Source: Microcella sp. (lineage in GTDB: Bacteria; Actinomycetota; Actinomycetes; Actinomycetales; Microbacteriaceae). From it: a stretch of 36,527 nucleotides of DNA. Positions 7,270-16,563 of this stretch are shown piece after piece (position 1 is the first letter of the stretch; every line of letters starts with the position of its first letter). A program made the translations under genes and the position numbers. Location of the stretch: positions 1 through 36,527 of the forward strand of contig NZ_JAUSMI010000072.1 in assembly GCF_030645145.1 (NCBI RefSeq), given 5' to 3'. The notes below the pieces were generated by a model. The model was not told the origin of the DNA. It saw only the letters and a list, made by a program, of their open reading frames with translations, and did no database searches.

Positions 7270-8580
7270 CTCCGGAGCGGTCGCGGCGTCGAGCGATTCG
7301 AGGCCCTCGATGAGCTCCATCGCCGTGATCTCGCGCGGGCCGTCCTCGATGGGGAGGAGCGGGCCCAGCACGCTCGACTCGTCGAGGCGCTGGAGCTTGC
7401 GGGCGCTCGGCAGCACCTGGCGCTCCATCGAGCCGACGAATCCGTTGTAGTTGCGCACCGTGCCCTCGATCGAGCGGCCGAGCTTCTCGATGTGGCCGGC
7501 GAGCGTGCCGAGACGGCCGTACAGCTCGCGGCTCAGGTCGAACAGCAGCTTGGCGTCCTCCGTCAGGACGTCCTGCTGCCACGAGAACGCGACGGTCTTG
7601 AGCACCGACCAGAGAGTGACCGGCGAGGCGAGGGCGACGCGCTTGCCGAAGGCGTAGTCCATGATCGCGGGGTCGGCCTCCATGGCGCTCGAGACGAGCG
7701 ACTCGCTCGGGATGAACGCGATGACGAGCTCGGGGGAGGCCTCGAGCCCGGCCCAGTAGGCCTTGCTCGCGAGGGTGTCGATGTGGGCGCGCACCGCCTT
7801 GACGTGCTGCTTCATGAGGGCCTCGCGTCGCGCGCCCTCCTCGCCGCTCGCGGTGATCGCGATCTGGCTCGCCTCGAGGTAGGCGGCGAACGGCACCTTG
7901 GCGTCGACGGCGATGTTCTTCCCGCCGGGGAGGTGGATGACCATGTCGGGCCGGCCCGCGCCCGCGTCGGAGGAGATGCTCGACTGGACGTCGAAGTCGA
8001 CGCGCTCGATGAGACCTGCGGCCTCCACGACGTTGCGCAGCTGGGTCTCGCCCCAGACGCCGCGCACGCTGTTCGACCGCAGGGCGCTCGCGAGCGACTC
8101 GGCGGTCGCGCGCAGGCGCTCCTCCGACTCCGTCGCCGACTTGAGCTGCTGCGCGAGCTCGCCGTGCTGCACGCTGCGCTGCGTCTCGAGCTCGGCGACC
8201 TTGGCCTGCATCGTCCGCAGGGTCTCCTGCACCGGAGTGAGGGCCTGCAGCACCCTGCTCTCGCCGCGCTCGCGCTCCTCGCGCGCGCGCTGCTCGGCGT
8301 GGGTGCGCTCGACGAACTCGCGGTGAGCATCCTGCGCCTGCGCCACCTGCTCGCGCAGGCCCGCGGCGGTCGCCTGGAGCCCCGAGAGCTCGGCGGTCAG
8401 CGCGGCGCGATGCTCGGCCTCCTCGCTGCGGATCTGCACGATGAGCGCCTGGTGCCGCGCCTCGACGATCGCCGGGTCCTCCGCCGCCGGTCGGGTGCGC
8501 CGCGCGACGAGCAGACCGACCGCGATGCCGAGCAGGACGCCGAGGAGCGCGCCGATGAGGAGGGGGAGCAGAAAGTCCAT
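7267..8580 (-). CDS. rmuC: DNA recombination protein RmuC
   Basis: 437 residues. RmuC proteins limit inversions at short inverted repeats and carry a PD-(D/E)XK-like nuclease-type core. Here an N-terminal membrane helix (residues ~4-26) is followed by a long charged coiled coil (~30-150) and then the RmuC domain, with RGVWGETQLRNVVEAAGL, a RPDMVIHLPGGKNIAVDAKVPF block (the conserved VDAK region) and IAFIPSESL. The order matches the family. ATG 8580 is chosen because it directly precedes the membrane helix; the open frame upstream is not protein-like. No ribosome site is evident, and CACACT lies 6 bases upstream as a weak leaderless -10. Confidence 0.93.
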   Translation of the reverse strand: MDFLLPLLIGALLGVLLGIAVGLLVARRTRPAAEDPAIVEARHQALIVQIRSEEAEHRAALTAELSGLQATAAGLREQVAQAQDAHREFVERTHAEQRAREERERGESRVLQALTPVQETLRTMQAKVAELETQRSVQHGELAQQLKSATESEERLRATAESLASALRSNSVRGVWGETQLRNVVEAAGLIERVDFDVQSSISSDAGAGRPDMVIHLPGGKNIAVDAKVPFAAYLEASQIAITASGEEGARREALMKQHVKAVRAHIDTLASKAYWAGLEASPELVIAFIPSESLVSSAMEADPAIMDYAFGKRVALASPVTLWSVLKTVAFSWQQDVLTEDAKLLFDLSRELYGRLGTLAGHIEKLGRSIEGTVRNYNGFVGSMERQVLPSARKLQRLDESSVLGPLLPIEDGPREITAMELIEGLESLDAATAPE

Positions 8581-8679
8581 GCGTGGAGTGTGGCAGGGGC
8601 ATCCGACATCGGCGGCGCCCGCACGCCGAGCGAGACTGCGCCCGCACGCCGAGCGCGACGGCGCCCGCGCGCCGCGCCG

Positions 8680-8685
8680 TAGGGT
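8680..8685 (+). promoter_or_regulatory. -10 box for leaderless LysR-type gene
   Basis: TAGGGT lies exactly 6 bases before the ATG at 8692, and no Shine-Dalgarno site intervenes. This fits a leaderless transcript. Confidence 0.55.
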
Positions 8686-8691
8686 GAGCGC

Positions 8692-9606
8692 ATGCCCCCC
8701 GCTCCGCGCCCGCAGGACGTCTCGACCGACGACGTGCGGTACCTCGTCGCCGTCGCGCGCGTCGGCCGCATGACCTCGGCGGGGACGCTCCTCGGCGTCG
8801 ACCACACGACCGTCCGTCGTCGCATCGACCGGCTCGAGGCCGCGCTCGGCGCCCGGCTGCTCGATCGCGGCGCCGACGGATGGGAGCTCACCGCGATCGG
8901 CCGCGAGGTCGTGGACCGGGCATCCGCCCTCGAGGGCATCGTCGAGCAGGTCGTCGCGGCCGCCTCGGGCGACGGGGCCGTGCGCGGCACGGTTCGGGTC
9001 GCCGCCCCCGACGGGTTCGGCGCGATGTTCGTCGCGCCGGCGCTCGCCGCCGTGCGGGCCGAGCACCCGGGCATCGCGCTCGAGCTCGTGACCTCGACGC
9101 GCCCGCTGAGCCTTCGCGGCTCGGGCTTCGACCTCGCCGTGACGATCGGCGCCGCGCGCGCGGCCCGGGTGCAGTCCGAGCCGCTCGCCGAGTACGCGCT
9201 GCGCCTCTACGCCTCGCCCGAGTACCTCGTCGGGCGCCCGCCCGTGCGCGCGCTCGCCGACCTCGAGGGGCACGATCTCGTCTTCTACGTCGACGCGCTC
9301 CTGACGGTGCGCGAGCTCGACCTCGCGCCCGTGCTCGGCGGCATGCGGCTCGGCGTCGGCTCGACGAGCGTGTTCGCGCAGGTGGAGGCCACGCGCGCGG
9401 GCGCCGGCATCGGCCTGCTCCACGCGTTCATGGGCGAGACGGATGCCCGGCTCGTGCCCGTGCTGCCCGACCTCGTCGACTTCCGGCTCGAGTTCACCCT
9501 CTCGACCCGCCCGGAGAGCCCCGCGGTCGACGCCGTCGCGATCGTGCGCGAGGCCCTGCGCGCCGAGGTCGCGCGCCGACGGGACGAGCTCGTCCCGCCC
9601 CGCTGA
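8692..9606 (+). CDS. LysR-family transcriptional regulator
   Basis: 304 residues. The N-terminal winged helix-turn-helix is at residues ~12-75 (DDVRYLVAVARVGRMTSAGTLLGVDHTTVRRRIDRLEAALGARLLDR in register with LysR proteins, split here only for description). A periplasmic-binding-like effector domain follows from ~95, opening with GTVRVAAPDGFGAMFVAPAL. The helix reads TSAGTLLGVDHTTVRRRI, a somewhat divergent recognition helix. It lies immediately upstream of mmsA in the same direction with a 112-bp gap holding symmetric operator-like sequences, so mmsA is the likely target. The inducer is unknown; an intermediate of valine, inositol or propionate breakdown is plausible. Confidence 0.9.
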   Translation: MPPAPRPQDVSTDDVRYLVAVARVGRMTSAGTLLGVDHTTVRRRIDRLEAALGARLLDRGADGWELTAIGREVVDRASALEGIVEQVVAAASGDGAVRGTVRVAAPDGFGAMFVAPALAAVRAEHPGIALELVTSTRPLSLRGSGFDLAVTIGAARAARVQSEPLAEYALRLYASPEYLVGRPPVRALADLEGHDLVFYVDALLTVRELDLAPVLGGMRLGVGSTSVFAQVEATRAGAGIGLLHAFMGETDARLVPVLPDLVDFRLEFTLSTRPESPAVDAVAIVREALRAEVARRRDELVPPR

Positions 9607-9611
9607 GGCGC

Positions 9612-9678
9612 ATCTGCAGATCTGCACATCGACTGTGCACCTTCACCGCTTGAGTGCAGATCGCAGGGGGCGCAGACT
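9612..9678 (+). promoter_or_regulatory. mmsA promoter and putative LysR operator
   Basis: Three elements are stacked here. ATCTGCAGAT (9612-9621) is a perfect palindrome. TGCACA-N5-TGTGCA (9623-9639) is a perfect inverted repeat, and a further TGCAGAT occurs at 9655-9661. A promoter TTGAGT (9650-9655), 17-base spacer, CAGACT (9673-9678) follows, with AGGAG (9707-9711) before the mmsA ATG. Symmetric sites just upstream of and touching the -35 suit activation or repression by the adjacent LysR protein, which is an inference. Confidence 0.5.
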
Positions 9679-9718
9679 GGGCACGAATCCCTCCCTCTTC
9701 GCTGTCAGGAGCATCCTC

Positions 9719-11209
<1,491 letters not shown>

Positions 11210-11264
11210 CTCCCGCCGTCGCCTTCTCGCCTCCGAAACGGGGCAGGGGGCGGCGGGGCGGATG

Positions 11265-11296
11265 CGGGGCTCGCGCTGACGCGCGGGCCCCGTTCT
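11265..11296 (+). terminator. Terminator after mmsA
   Basis: A 12-base-pair stem (CGGGGCTCGCGC at 11265-11276 with GCGCGGGCCCCG at 11285-11296, one G-U pair) closes on the loop TGAC and is followed by TTCTCGT. It lies 55 bases past the mmsA stop. Confidence 0.7.
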
Positions 11297-11383
11297 CGTG
11301 TCCTCCGATGACGCTCGGTTGCGGTTCATGACGGCGCGCGACGCCGCGTGACGGACGCGCGTGACGCGCGGCGGGCATCCGCC

Positions 11384-11389
11384 TAGCGT
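11384..11389 (+). promoter_or_regulatory. -10 box for leaderless OsmC-like gene
   Basis: TAGCGT lies 6 bases before the ATG at 11396, with no ribosome site between them. Confidence 0.55.
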
Positions 11390-11395
11390 GCCCGC

Positions 11396-11947
11396 ATGAC
11401 GATTTTCACCGCACCCTCCGTTCCGACCTCGACCGCCGACGACCGCGCCGCGCGCCTTCTGGACGCCGGCGCCACATGGGCCGACCGCATCGAGGCGTCG
11501 CCCGCCTCCGCGCAGCTCACCTACCGCGTCTCGGGCGAGGGTGAAGGGTCGGTCGCCACGCGCATCCGCGCCGGGAAGCACGAGTTCGTGGTCGACGAGC
11601 CGGGCGCCCTCGCGGGCGACGACGTCGCGGCGAGCCCCGTCGAGTACGCGCTCGGGGCGCTCATCTCGTGCCAGGTCGTCGTCTACCGCCTGTACGCGCA
11701 GGCGCTCGGGATCCGCGTCGACGAGATCGACATCGCGGCCGAGGGCGACCTGGATGCGCGCCGCCTGTTCGGCATCGACGAGAGCGTGCGGGCCGGCTTC
11801 AGCGACATCCGGCTCGTGATCACGATCACCGGGCCCGAGACGCTCGAGCGCTACGACGAGCTGCGGGCCGCGGTCGACGCGCACTGCCCCGTGCTCGACC
11901 TCTTCGCGAACCCGACGCCCGTGAGCGCGGTCGTGCGCAAGGGCTGA
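11396..11947 (+). CDS. OsmC/Ohr-family protein
   Basis: 183 residues, slightly longer than a minimal OsmC domain because of a ~35-residue N-terminal extension. The two conserved redox cysteines are present: ALGALISCQVVVYRLYA (helix after the SPVEYALGA segment) and VDAHCPVLDLFANPTPV near the C-terminus. OsmC/Ohr proteins reduce organic hydroperoxides with lipoyl or other dithiol donors as a peroxidase dimer; some members are only binding proteins. Both Cys residues are kept, so peroxidase activity is plausible. It stands alone between hairpins and has a leaderless-type start. Family sure, substrate unknown. Confidence 0.88.
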   Translation: MTIFTAPSVPTSTADDRAARLLDAGATWADRIEASPASAQLTYRVSGEGEGSVATRIRAGKHEFVVDEPGALAGDDVAASPVEYALGALISCQVVVYRLYAQALGIRVDEIDIAAEGDLDARRLFGIDESVRAGFSDIRLVITITGPETLERYDELRAAVDAHCPVLDLFANPTPVSAVVRKG

Positions 11948-11949
11948 CG

Positions 11950-11972
11950 GACAGGCCTGAGGGCCATCTGTC
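11950..11972 (+). terminator. Hairpin after OsmC-like gene
   Basis: GACAGGCC pairs with GGC and CTGTC around the loop TGAG, with a three-base bulge (CAT). It begins three bases past the stop codon. There is no T-run, so it is a weaker terminator candidate. Confidence 0.4.
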
Positions 11973-12002
11973 AACGGGGTCACGGCGAGCGGATGCGCAC
12001 CC

Positions 12003-12008
12003 TAGCGT
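12003..12008 (+). promoter_or_regulatory. -10 box for leaderless RHDD-repeat gene
   Basis: TAGCGT lies 7 bases before the ATG at 12016. No ribosome site is visible. Confidence 0.5.
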
Positions 12009-12015
12009 TCGGCGC

Positions 12016-12528
12016 ATGGATCAGTCACAGATCATCACCCTCGTCATCGTCCTCATCGTCGTCGTGGCCCTCGCGGTCGTCGTCGCCGTGGTCGTCTCGC
12101 GCAAGCGCAAGGAGCAGCACGCCGAGCAGGAGCGCCGGCGCGCCCAGGAGCTGCAGGCGCAGGCCGAGCGCGACCGCATCACGGCCGCCGATCGCGAGGC
12201 CCGTGCCGCCGAGGCCGAGGCGGAGGCCCGCCGAGCCGAGGCCGACGCCGCAAAGGCTCGTCAGGCCGCCGAGGAGCACGCGAGCTCGGCGCAGGAGGTC
12301 CGTGCGCGGGCCGATGAGCGCAGCCGCGAGGCGGCGACGATCGTCGGCAACGACGGTCACGTCGACGGGCGTTCGGATGCTCGGCACGACGACGTTCGCC
12401 ACGACGATGCGCGTCACGACGACGTTCGTCATGACGATGCCCGCCACGACGACGTGCGTCACGACGACGTCCGTCGCGATGACGCGCAGCACGAGGGCAT
12501 CCGCCTCGACGACGAGCCTCGCCGCTGA
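12016..12528 (+). CDS. Membrane-anchored coiled-coil protein with RHDD pentapeptide repeats
   Basis: 170 residues in three parts. Residues ~5-28 are one strongly hydrophobic helix (IITLVIVLIVVVALAVVVAV) followed by RKRK, suggesting an anchor with the rest in the cytoplasm. Residues ~32-110 are an Ala/Glu/Arg-rich coiled coil (EARAAEAEAEARRAEADAAK). Residues ~123-167 are tandem RHDDV/RHDDA pentapeptides that decay to RRDDA, QHEGI and RLDDE. I do not recognise a function. Similar anchored charged proteins in actinobacteria are unassigned. The start at 12016 is fixed by the anchor and the upstream -10 box; the open frame before it is a shadow of the OsmC gene. Confidence 0.75.
   Translation: MDQSQIITLVIVLIVVVALAVVVAVVVSRKRKEQHAEQERRRAQELQAQAERDRITAADREARAAEAEAEARRAEADAAKARQAAEEHASSAQEVRARADERSREAATIVGNDGHVDGRSDARHDDVRHDDARHDDVRHDDARHDDVRHDDVRRDDAQHEGIRLDDEPRR
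12382..12516 (+). repeat. 15-bp tandem repeat encoding RHDD(V/A)
   Basis: Nine in-frame 15-base units begin at 12382, 12397, 12412, 12427, 12442, 12457, 12472, 12487 and 12502. The first six encode RHDDV or RHDDA; the last three are degenerate (RRDDA, QHEGI, RLDDE). Units differ mainly at third codon positions, so the array is not freshly amplified. The codons CAT and GAT appear in the fourth unit although CAC and GAC dominate elsewhere. Confidence 0.85.
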
Positions 12529-12534
12529 GGCGAG
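12518..12534. terminator. Bidirectional hairpin between convergent genes
   Basis: CTCGCC (12518-12523) pairs with GGCGAG (12529-12534) around GCTGA and spans the stop codon of the RHDD gene, 15 bases from the convergent exonuclease stop. It is short and has no T-run. Confidence 0.35.
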
Positions 12535-12549
12535 CCTCCGACCCGGGGG

Positions 12550-13164
12550 CTAGGCGAGCGCGGCCGGGCGTCGCTCGGCCGCGGCTTCGGCTGCGGCCGC
12601 TCCGATCGCGCCGATCGTCGTGCCCGTGATGCGCGCGAGCTCGTCGAGGTCGGCGGCGTCGTGCCGCTTCGCGGCGTGCACCATGATCGCCGCGCACGCC
12701 TCGGCGTCGGCGAGCGCGTCGTGGTGCGCGAAGTCCTCGAAGCCCGCGGCCATCGCCGCGACGGGCAGCCGGTACGAGTCGAGGTGGTAGGTGCGACGGG
12801 CCACCCGAAGGCTGCAGGCGTACCGCAGGCTCGGCACCTCGAGTCCGCTCGCCTCGGTCGCGGCGCGCAGCACGCCCATGTCGAACCCTGCGTTGTGGGC
12901 CACGAGGGCGTCGCCGTCGACGAACTCGAGCAGGGCATCCAGCTGATCGGCCCAGACGACGGCGTCGACGATGTCGTCAGCGGTGATGCCGTGGATGCGC
13001 GTGTTCCACTCCAGCATGTGGTCGAAGCCGAGCGGCGGGCGGATCAGCCAGCCCGTCTTGTCGACGACGCGGCCGTCGGCGACCTTCACGAGCCCCACCG
13101 AGCAGGCCGAGGCCGCGTGGTTGTTGGCGGTCTCGAAGTCGATGGCGGTGAAGTTCAGCGGCAC
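12550..13164 (-). CDS. DnaQ-like DEDD 3'-5' exonuclease
   Basis: 204 residues. The DEDDh exonuclease triad is readable: Exo I AIDFETAN near residues 7-14, Exo II LVAHNAGFDMGVL near 86-98, and Exo III HHDALADAEACAAI near 146-159 with the catalytic His and Asp. The fold matches the DNA polymerase III epsilon subunit and similar stand-alone exonucleases, but the short Ala-rich tail lacks a clear polymerase-binding region. It is probably a repair or nucleotide-turnover exonuclease. The start is GTG at 13164 (MPLNFTAIDFET), just after a GGAGGGG run that is too close to be a normal ribosome site. Confidence 0.9.
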   Translation of the reverse strand: MPLNFTAIDFETANNHAASACSVGLVKVADGRVVDKTGWLIRPPLGFDHMLEWNTRIHGITADDIVDAVVWADQLDALLEFVDGDALVAHNAGFDMGVLRAATEASGLEVPSLRYACSLRVARRTYHLDSYRLPVAAMAAGFEDFAHHDALADAEACAAIMVHAAKRHDAADLDELARITGTTIGAIGAAAAEAAAERRPAALA

Positions 13165-13257
13165 CCCTCCAGGGTCGCACGGGCCTCCGACGGCGCCGTC
13201 GAGGCCCGCCGGTCGCGGCTCATCACGCGCGAGGCGAGCAGGTTCCTCCCGGACTCC

Positions 13258-13263
13258 TAGGCT
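13258..13263 (+). promoter_or_regulatory. -10 box for leaderless antiporter gene
   Basis: TAGGCT lies exactly 6 bases before the GTG at 13270. Confidence 0.55.
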
Positions 13264-13269
13264 GGCGGT

Positions 13270-14376
13270 GTGCTGCTCGACATCGTCTTCGTGATCGCCG
13301 GCCTGGCGCTGCTCGTCGCGGGCGGTGAGGCCCTCGTCCGCGGCGCATCGACGCTCGCCGCGAAGGTGGGTCTCTCGCCGCTCATCATCGGCCTAGTGGT
13401 CGTGTCGGCCGCGACCTCGGCACCCGAGCTCGCCGTCACCGTCGACGCCGTGCTGCGGGGTGAGCCCGACCTCGCGCTCGGCAACGTCGTCGGCAGCAAC
13501 ATCGTCAACATCCTGCTGATCCTCGGCGTCTCGGCCCTTTTCCTGCCCCTGCTGATCAAGCGGCAGATCGTGCGCTTCGACCTGCCGGTCATGGTGGGAA
13601 TCTCGATTCTGCTGCTCGTCGTCAGCCTCGACGGGCAGATCGGGCGGCTCGACGGCGTGCTGCTGCTCGCCGGCCTCATCGCGCACACCATCGTCAGCAT
13701 CGTCGTCGGAAGACGCGAGGTGCGGGCCGAGGACGAGGAGCCCGATCGTCCTGCCCCCGGAGCCGCCCCGGTGCCGCTGTGGCTCGCGGCGATCCTCCTT
13801 CTCAGCGGCATCGGTCTGCTCGTGCTCGGCGCGCAGCTGCTGGTCAACGGCGCCGTCAGCATCGCGACCGAGCTCGGCGTGAGCAGTCTCGTCATCGGCC
13901 TCACCGTGGTCGCGGTCGGCACCTCGCTGCCCGAGCTCGCGACCTCGATCATCGCCGTGCGGCGCGGCGAGCGCGACATGGCCGTCGGCAACATCGTCGG
14001 CAGCAACATCTTCAACATCGGCATGGTGCTCGGGCTCCCGGCGATCCTCTTCGGCGAGGGCATCCCGGTGCCGGCCGCCGCGATCGCGCTCGACCTGCCG
14101 CTCATGCTCGCCGCCGCGATCGCGCTGCTGCCGATCGCGTTCACGGGCTTCATCGTCGCCCGGTGGGAGGGCGGCCTGTTCGTCGCGCTCTACATCGCCT
14201 ACACGGTCTACCTCGTCCTCTCCGCGACGCAGCACGACGCGCTCGAGGGCGTGACCGACGTGATGCTGTGGTTCGTGCTCCCGCTCGTCGGCGTCACGCT
14301 CATCGTCGTGACCGCCTACGAGGTCGGAGTGATCCGAGGCAGGCGGCAGGCGGCGGCCGAGGCTCGCGGCGCGTGA
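13270..14376 (+). CDS. Calcium/sodium antiporter (CaCA family, YrbG-like)
   Basis: 368 residues, GTG start, about ten to eleven membrane helices. The two inverted alpha-repeats that define CaCA exchangers are intact: SAPELAVTVDAVLRGEPDLA with GNVVGSNIVNI in the first half, and TSLPELATSIIAVRRGERDMA with GNIVGSNIFNI in the second. The Glu and Asn residues in these repeats form the cation sites. The protein exchanges Ca2+ (or K+) for Na+ or H+ across the membrane. A charged loop (REVRAEDEEPDRPAPGAAP) separates the two halves. Family certain; ion preference unproven. Confidence 0.94.
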   Translation: MLLDIVFVIAGLALLVAGGEALVRGASTLAAKVGLSPLIIGLVVVSAATSAPELAVTVDAVLRGEPDLALGNVVGSNIVNILLILGVSALFLPLLIKRQIVRFDLPVMVGISILLLVVSLDGQIGRLDGVLLLAGLIAHTIVSIVVGRREVRAEDEEPDRPAPGAAPVPLWLAAILLLSGIGLLVLGAQLLVNGAVSIATELGVSSLVIGLTVVAVGTSLPELATSIIAVRRGERDMAVGNIVGSNIFNIGMVLGLPAILFGEGIPVPAAAIALDLPLMLAAAIALLPIAFTGFIVARWEGGLFVALYIAYTVYLVLSATQHDALEGVTDVMLWFVLPLVGVTLIVVTAYEVGVIRGRRQAAAEARGA

Positions 14377-14382
14377 CGCCGC
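14366..14382 (+). terminator. Small hairpin at the antiporter stop codon
   Basis: GCGGCG (14366-14371) pairs with CGCCGC (14377-14382) around CGTGA, which holds the TGA stop. It is short with no T-run, so weak. Confidence 0.3.
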
Positions 14383-14413
14383 CCCGGTGTCATCGTTCGG
14401 CCCCGCACGGTTC

Positions 14414-14419
14414 TAGCCT
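14414..14419 (+). promoter_or_regulatory. -10 box for leaderless EamA gene
   Basis: TAGCCT lies exactly 6 bases before the GTG at 14426. Confidence 0.55.
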
Positions 14420-14425
14420 GGTGAC

Positions 14426-15448
14426 GTGCACTCCCTCCGCCGGTTCGCGCCGCCCGTCCTCGCGCAGCTGTTCTGGGCGACGAACTTCATCTTCGGCGCC
14501 CGCCTCATCGACGAGTTCACGCCCGTCGAGCTGACGACCTACCGCTGGCTCGGCGCGCTGCCGCTTCTGCTCGTCATCGCCTGGTGGCTCGAGCGCCCCG
14601 ACTGGCGCGCCGCATGGGCCGAGTGGAAGTGGCACCTGCTGCAGGCGATGCTCGGCATGGTCGGCTACACCCTTCTGCTCTACGCGGCGCTCGACACGAG
14701 CTCGTCGGTCAATGCCGCCGTCATCAGCGCCATGAGCCCCGCGACGATCACGATCGCGGCGGTCATCCTGCTCGGCGAGCGCGTCACCCGCATCGGCGTC
14801 GTCGGCATCGCGCTGTCGATCGTCGGCGTGCTCCTCGTCGTCCTCGCGGGGCAGGGGGATGCCGCGGCCGGCTTCTCCGTGTCGGTCGGCGACCTGCTGC
14901 TGGTTCTCTCCGTCCTGTCGTGGACGGCCTACGTCATCGTCTCGCGCCGCCTCACGACCCCGCCGATCACGGCGACGACGGTGCAGGTCGCCCTGAGTGT
15001 CGTCGTGCTGCTGCCCCTGCTGCTTCTCACCGGGGCGCCCGCGCAGCCCACCGACGCCGGCTGGTTCGGCCTCGCCTGGATCATCGTCTTCCCGAGCGCC
15101 CTCGCGTACCTGCTGTGGAACATCGCCGCCGCGACCCTCGGCCCCTCGAAGACGGGCGTCTTCCTCAACCTCCTTCCCGTCTTCACGACGATCATCGCGA
15201 TCGCCCTCGGCGACGTCGTCACGATCTGGCAGATCGTCGGCGGCCTCATCGTCCTCGTCGGCGTCTACCTCGCCACGCGGCCGCCGCGCGTCGCGGCCGA
15301 CCCGCCGCTCTACGCCGACGGCGCCGGCGAGCCGGGGGCCGCGCACACCGCGCCGATCGAGATCATCGGCCACGGGCATCCGTCGCCTGACGATGACGCC
15401 GCCGCGATCGATTCGGGGGATGCCCGGGGCCGGGACCGCGCGGAATAG
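14426..15448 (+). CDS. EamA/DMT-superfamily transporter
   Basis: 340 residues, GTG start, ten predicted helices in two five-helix EamA repeats. First repeat: LAQLFWATNFIFGARLI, TTYRWLGALPLLL and MLGMVGYTLLLYAALDTSSSVNAAVISAMSPATITIAAVILLGERVT in pieces along the sequence. Second repeat: GDLLLVLSVLSWTAYVIVSRR and AYLLWNIAAATLGPSKTGVFLNLLPVFTTIIAIALGD. This is the drug/metabolite transporter layout, usually metabolite export. The ~45-residue tail after the last helix is acidic and disordered-looking. The substrate cannot be inferred. Confidence 0.9.
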   Translation: MHSLRRFAPPVLAQLFWATNFIFGARLIDEFTPVELTTYRWLGALPLLLVIAWWLERPDWRAAWAEWKWHLLQAMLGMVGYTLLLYAALDTSSSVNAAVISAMSPATITIAAVILLGERVTRIGVVGIALSIVGVLLVVLAGQGDAAAGFSVSVGDLLLVLSVLSWTAYVIVSRRLTTPPITATTVQVALSVVVLLPLLLLTGAPAQPTDAGWFGLAWIIVFPSALAYLLWNIAAATLGPSKTGVFLNLLPVFTTIIAIALGDVVTIWQIVGGLIVLVGVYLATRPPRVAADPPLYADGAGEPGAAHTAPIEIIGHGHPSPDDDAAAIDSGDARGRDRAE

Positions 15449-15470
15449 CGATCGCGCTCCATGCGTTCGC

Positions 15471-16535
15471 ATGAGCATGACGCGACTCGGCTTCCTCTCG
15501 TTCGGCAACTGGAGCAACGTCCCCGGCTCGCTCACGCGCACCGGCGGCGAGGCGATCCTGCAGGGCATCGAGCTCGCGGTCGCGGCCGAGGAGGCCGGCG
15601 TCGACGGCGCCTACTACCGCGTGCACCACTTCGCGAAGAACTACTCGTCGCCCTACCCGATGCTCGCCGCCGCGGCTGCCCGAACGTCGCGGATCGAGCT
15701 CGGAACGGGCGTCATCGACATGCGCTACGAGAACCCGCTCGCGATGGCCGAGAACGCCGCCGCGACCGACCTCATCAGCGGCGGGCGCCTGCACCTCGGC
15801 ATCAGCCGGGGGTCGCCCGAGACGTCGATCGCCGGGTACCGGTGCTTCGGGCACGTGCCCGGCGAGGGCTCGGTGGGCGACGTGCGCGCCGACGAGAGCG
15901 ACGCCGACATGGCGCGCCGGCACACGGCCGTCTTCCGCGAGGCGCTCACCGGAGCCGGCATGGCCCCCGCGAACCCGCAGATGGTCGTCACGACCGGCCG
16001 CCTGCCCGTGACCCCGCAGTCGCCGGGCCTCGCCGACCGCATCTGGTGGGGAGCCGGCACGCGCGCGACCGCCGTCTGGGCCGCCGAGCAGGGCATGAAC
16101 CTCATGAGCTCGACGCTGCTCACGGAGGACACGGGCGTGCCGTTCGACGAGCTGCAGGCCGAGCAGATCGCGCTGTTCCGGTCGACGTGGGCCGCCGCCG
16201 GCTGGCAGCGCGTGCCGCGGGTGTCGGTGAGCCGCAGCATCATCCCGCTCATCGACGACGAGACCGAGTACTACTTCGGGCTCCACGCGCAGGCCGAGCA
16301 GCGCGACCAGGTCGGCATCCTCGACGGGTCGCGCTCGCGCTTCGGCCGCCAGTACATCGGCACGCCCGACCGCCTGGCCGAGGAGCTCTCGCGCGATGCG
16401 GCCGTGCTCGCCGCCGACACGCTGCTCGTGACGGTGCCGAACCAGCTCGGCGTGGACTTCAATGCGCGCATCCTCGCCGCGCTCGCGCGCGACGTCATGC
16501 CGGCGGTGCGAGCGGCGGTGCCGTCGCTCGCGTAG
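15471..16535 (+). CDS. LLM-class flavin-dependent oxidoreductase
   Basis: 354 residues of the luciferase-like monooxygenase TIM barrel. Signs are LAVAAEEAGVDGAYYRVHHFAKNYSSPYPMLAAAAARTSRIELGTGVIDMRYENPLAMAENAAATDLISGGRLHLGISRG read in segments: the DGAY.R.HHF entry, the RIELGTGV strand, the DLISGGRLHLGISRG flavin-contact strand, and the late GTPDRLAEELSRD. These enzymes use FMN or F420 to oxidise small organics. ATG 15471 and ATG 15477 are both possible; neither has a good ribosome site. The substrate and cofactor are unknown. Confidence 0.9.
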   Translation: MSMTRLGFLSFGNWSNVPGSLTRTGGEAILQGIELAVAAEEAGVDGAYYRVHHFAKNYSSPYPMLAAAAARTSRIELGTGVIDMRYENPLAMAENAAATDLISGGRLHLGISRGSPETSIAGYRCFGHVPGEGSVGDVRADESDADMARRHTAVFREALTGAGMAPANPQMVVTTGRLPVTPQSPGLADRIWWGAGTRATAVWAAEQGMNLMSSTLLTEDTGVPFDELQAEQIALFRSTWAAAGWQRVPRVSVSRSIIPLIDDETEYYFGLHAQAEQRDQVGILDGSRSRFGRQYIGTPDRLAEELSRDAAVLAADTLLVTVPNQLGVDFNARILAALARDVMPAVRAAVPSLA

Positions 16536-16551
16536 CGGGCGGATGCTCGCC

Positions 16552-16557
16552 TAGGGT
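16552..16557 (+). promoter_or_regulatory. -10 box for leaderless phosphoesterase gene
   Basis: TAGGGT lies exactly 6 bases before the GTG at 16564. Confidence 0.55.
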
Positions 16558-16563
16558 GCTCGC

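Noticed and set aside
12382-12516. RHDD tandem units considered as a CRISPR array
   Set aside because: Units of 15 bases abut without spacers, stay in one reading frame and code for a peptide repeat; no cas genes are near.
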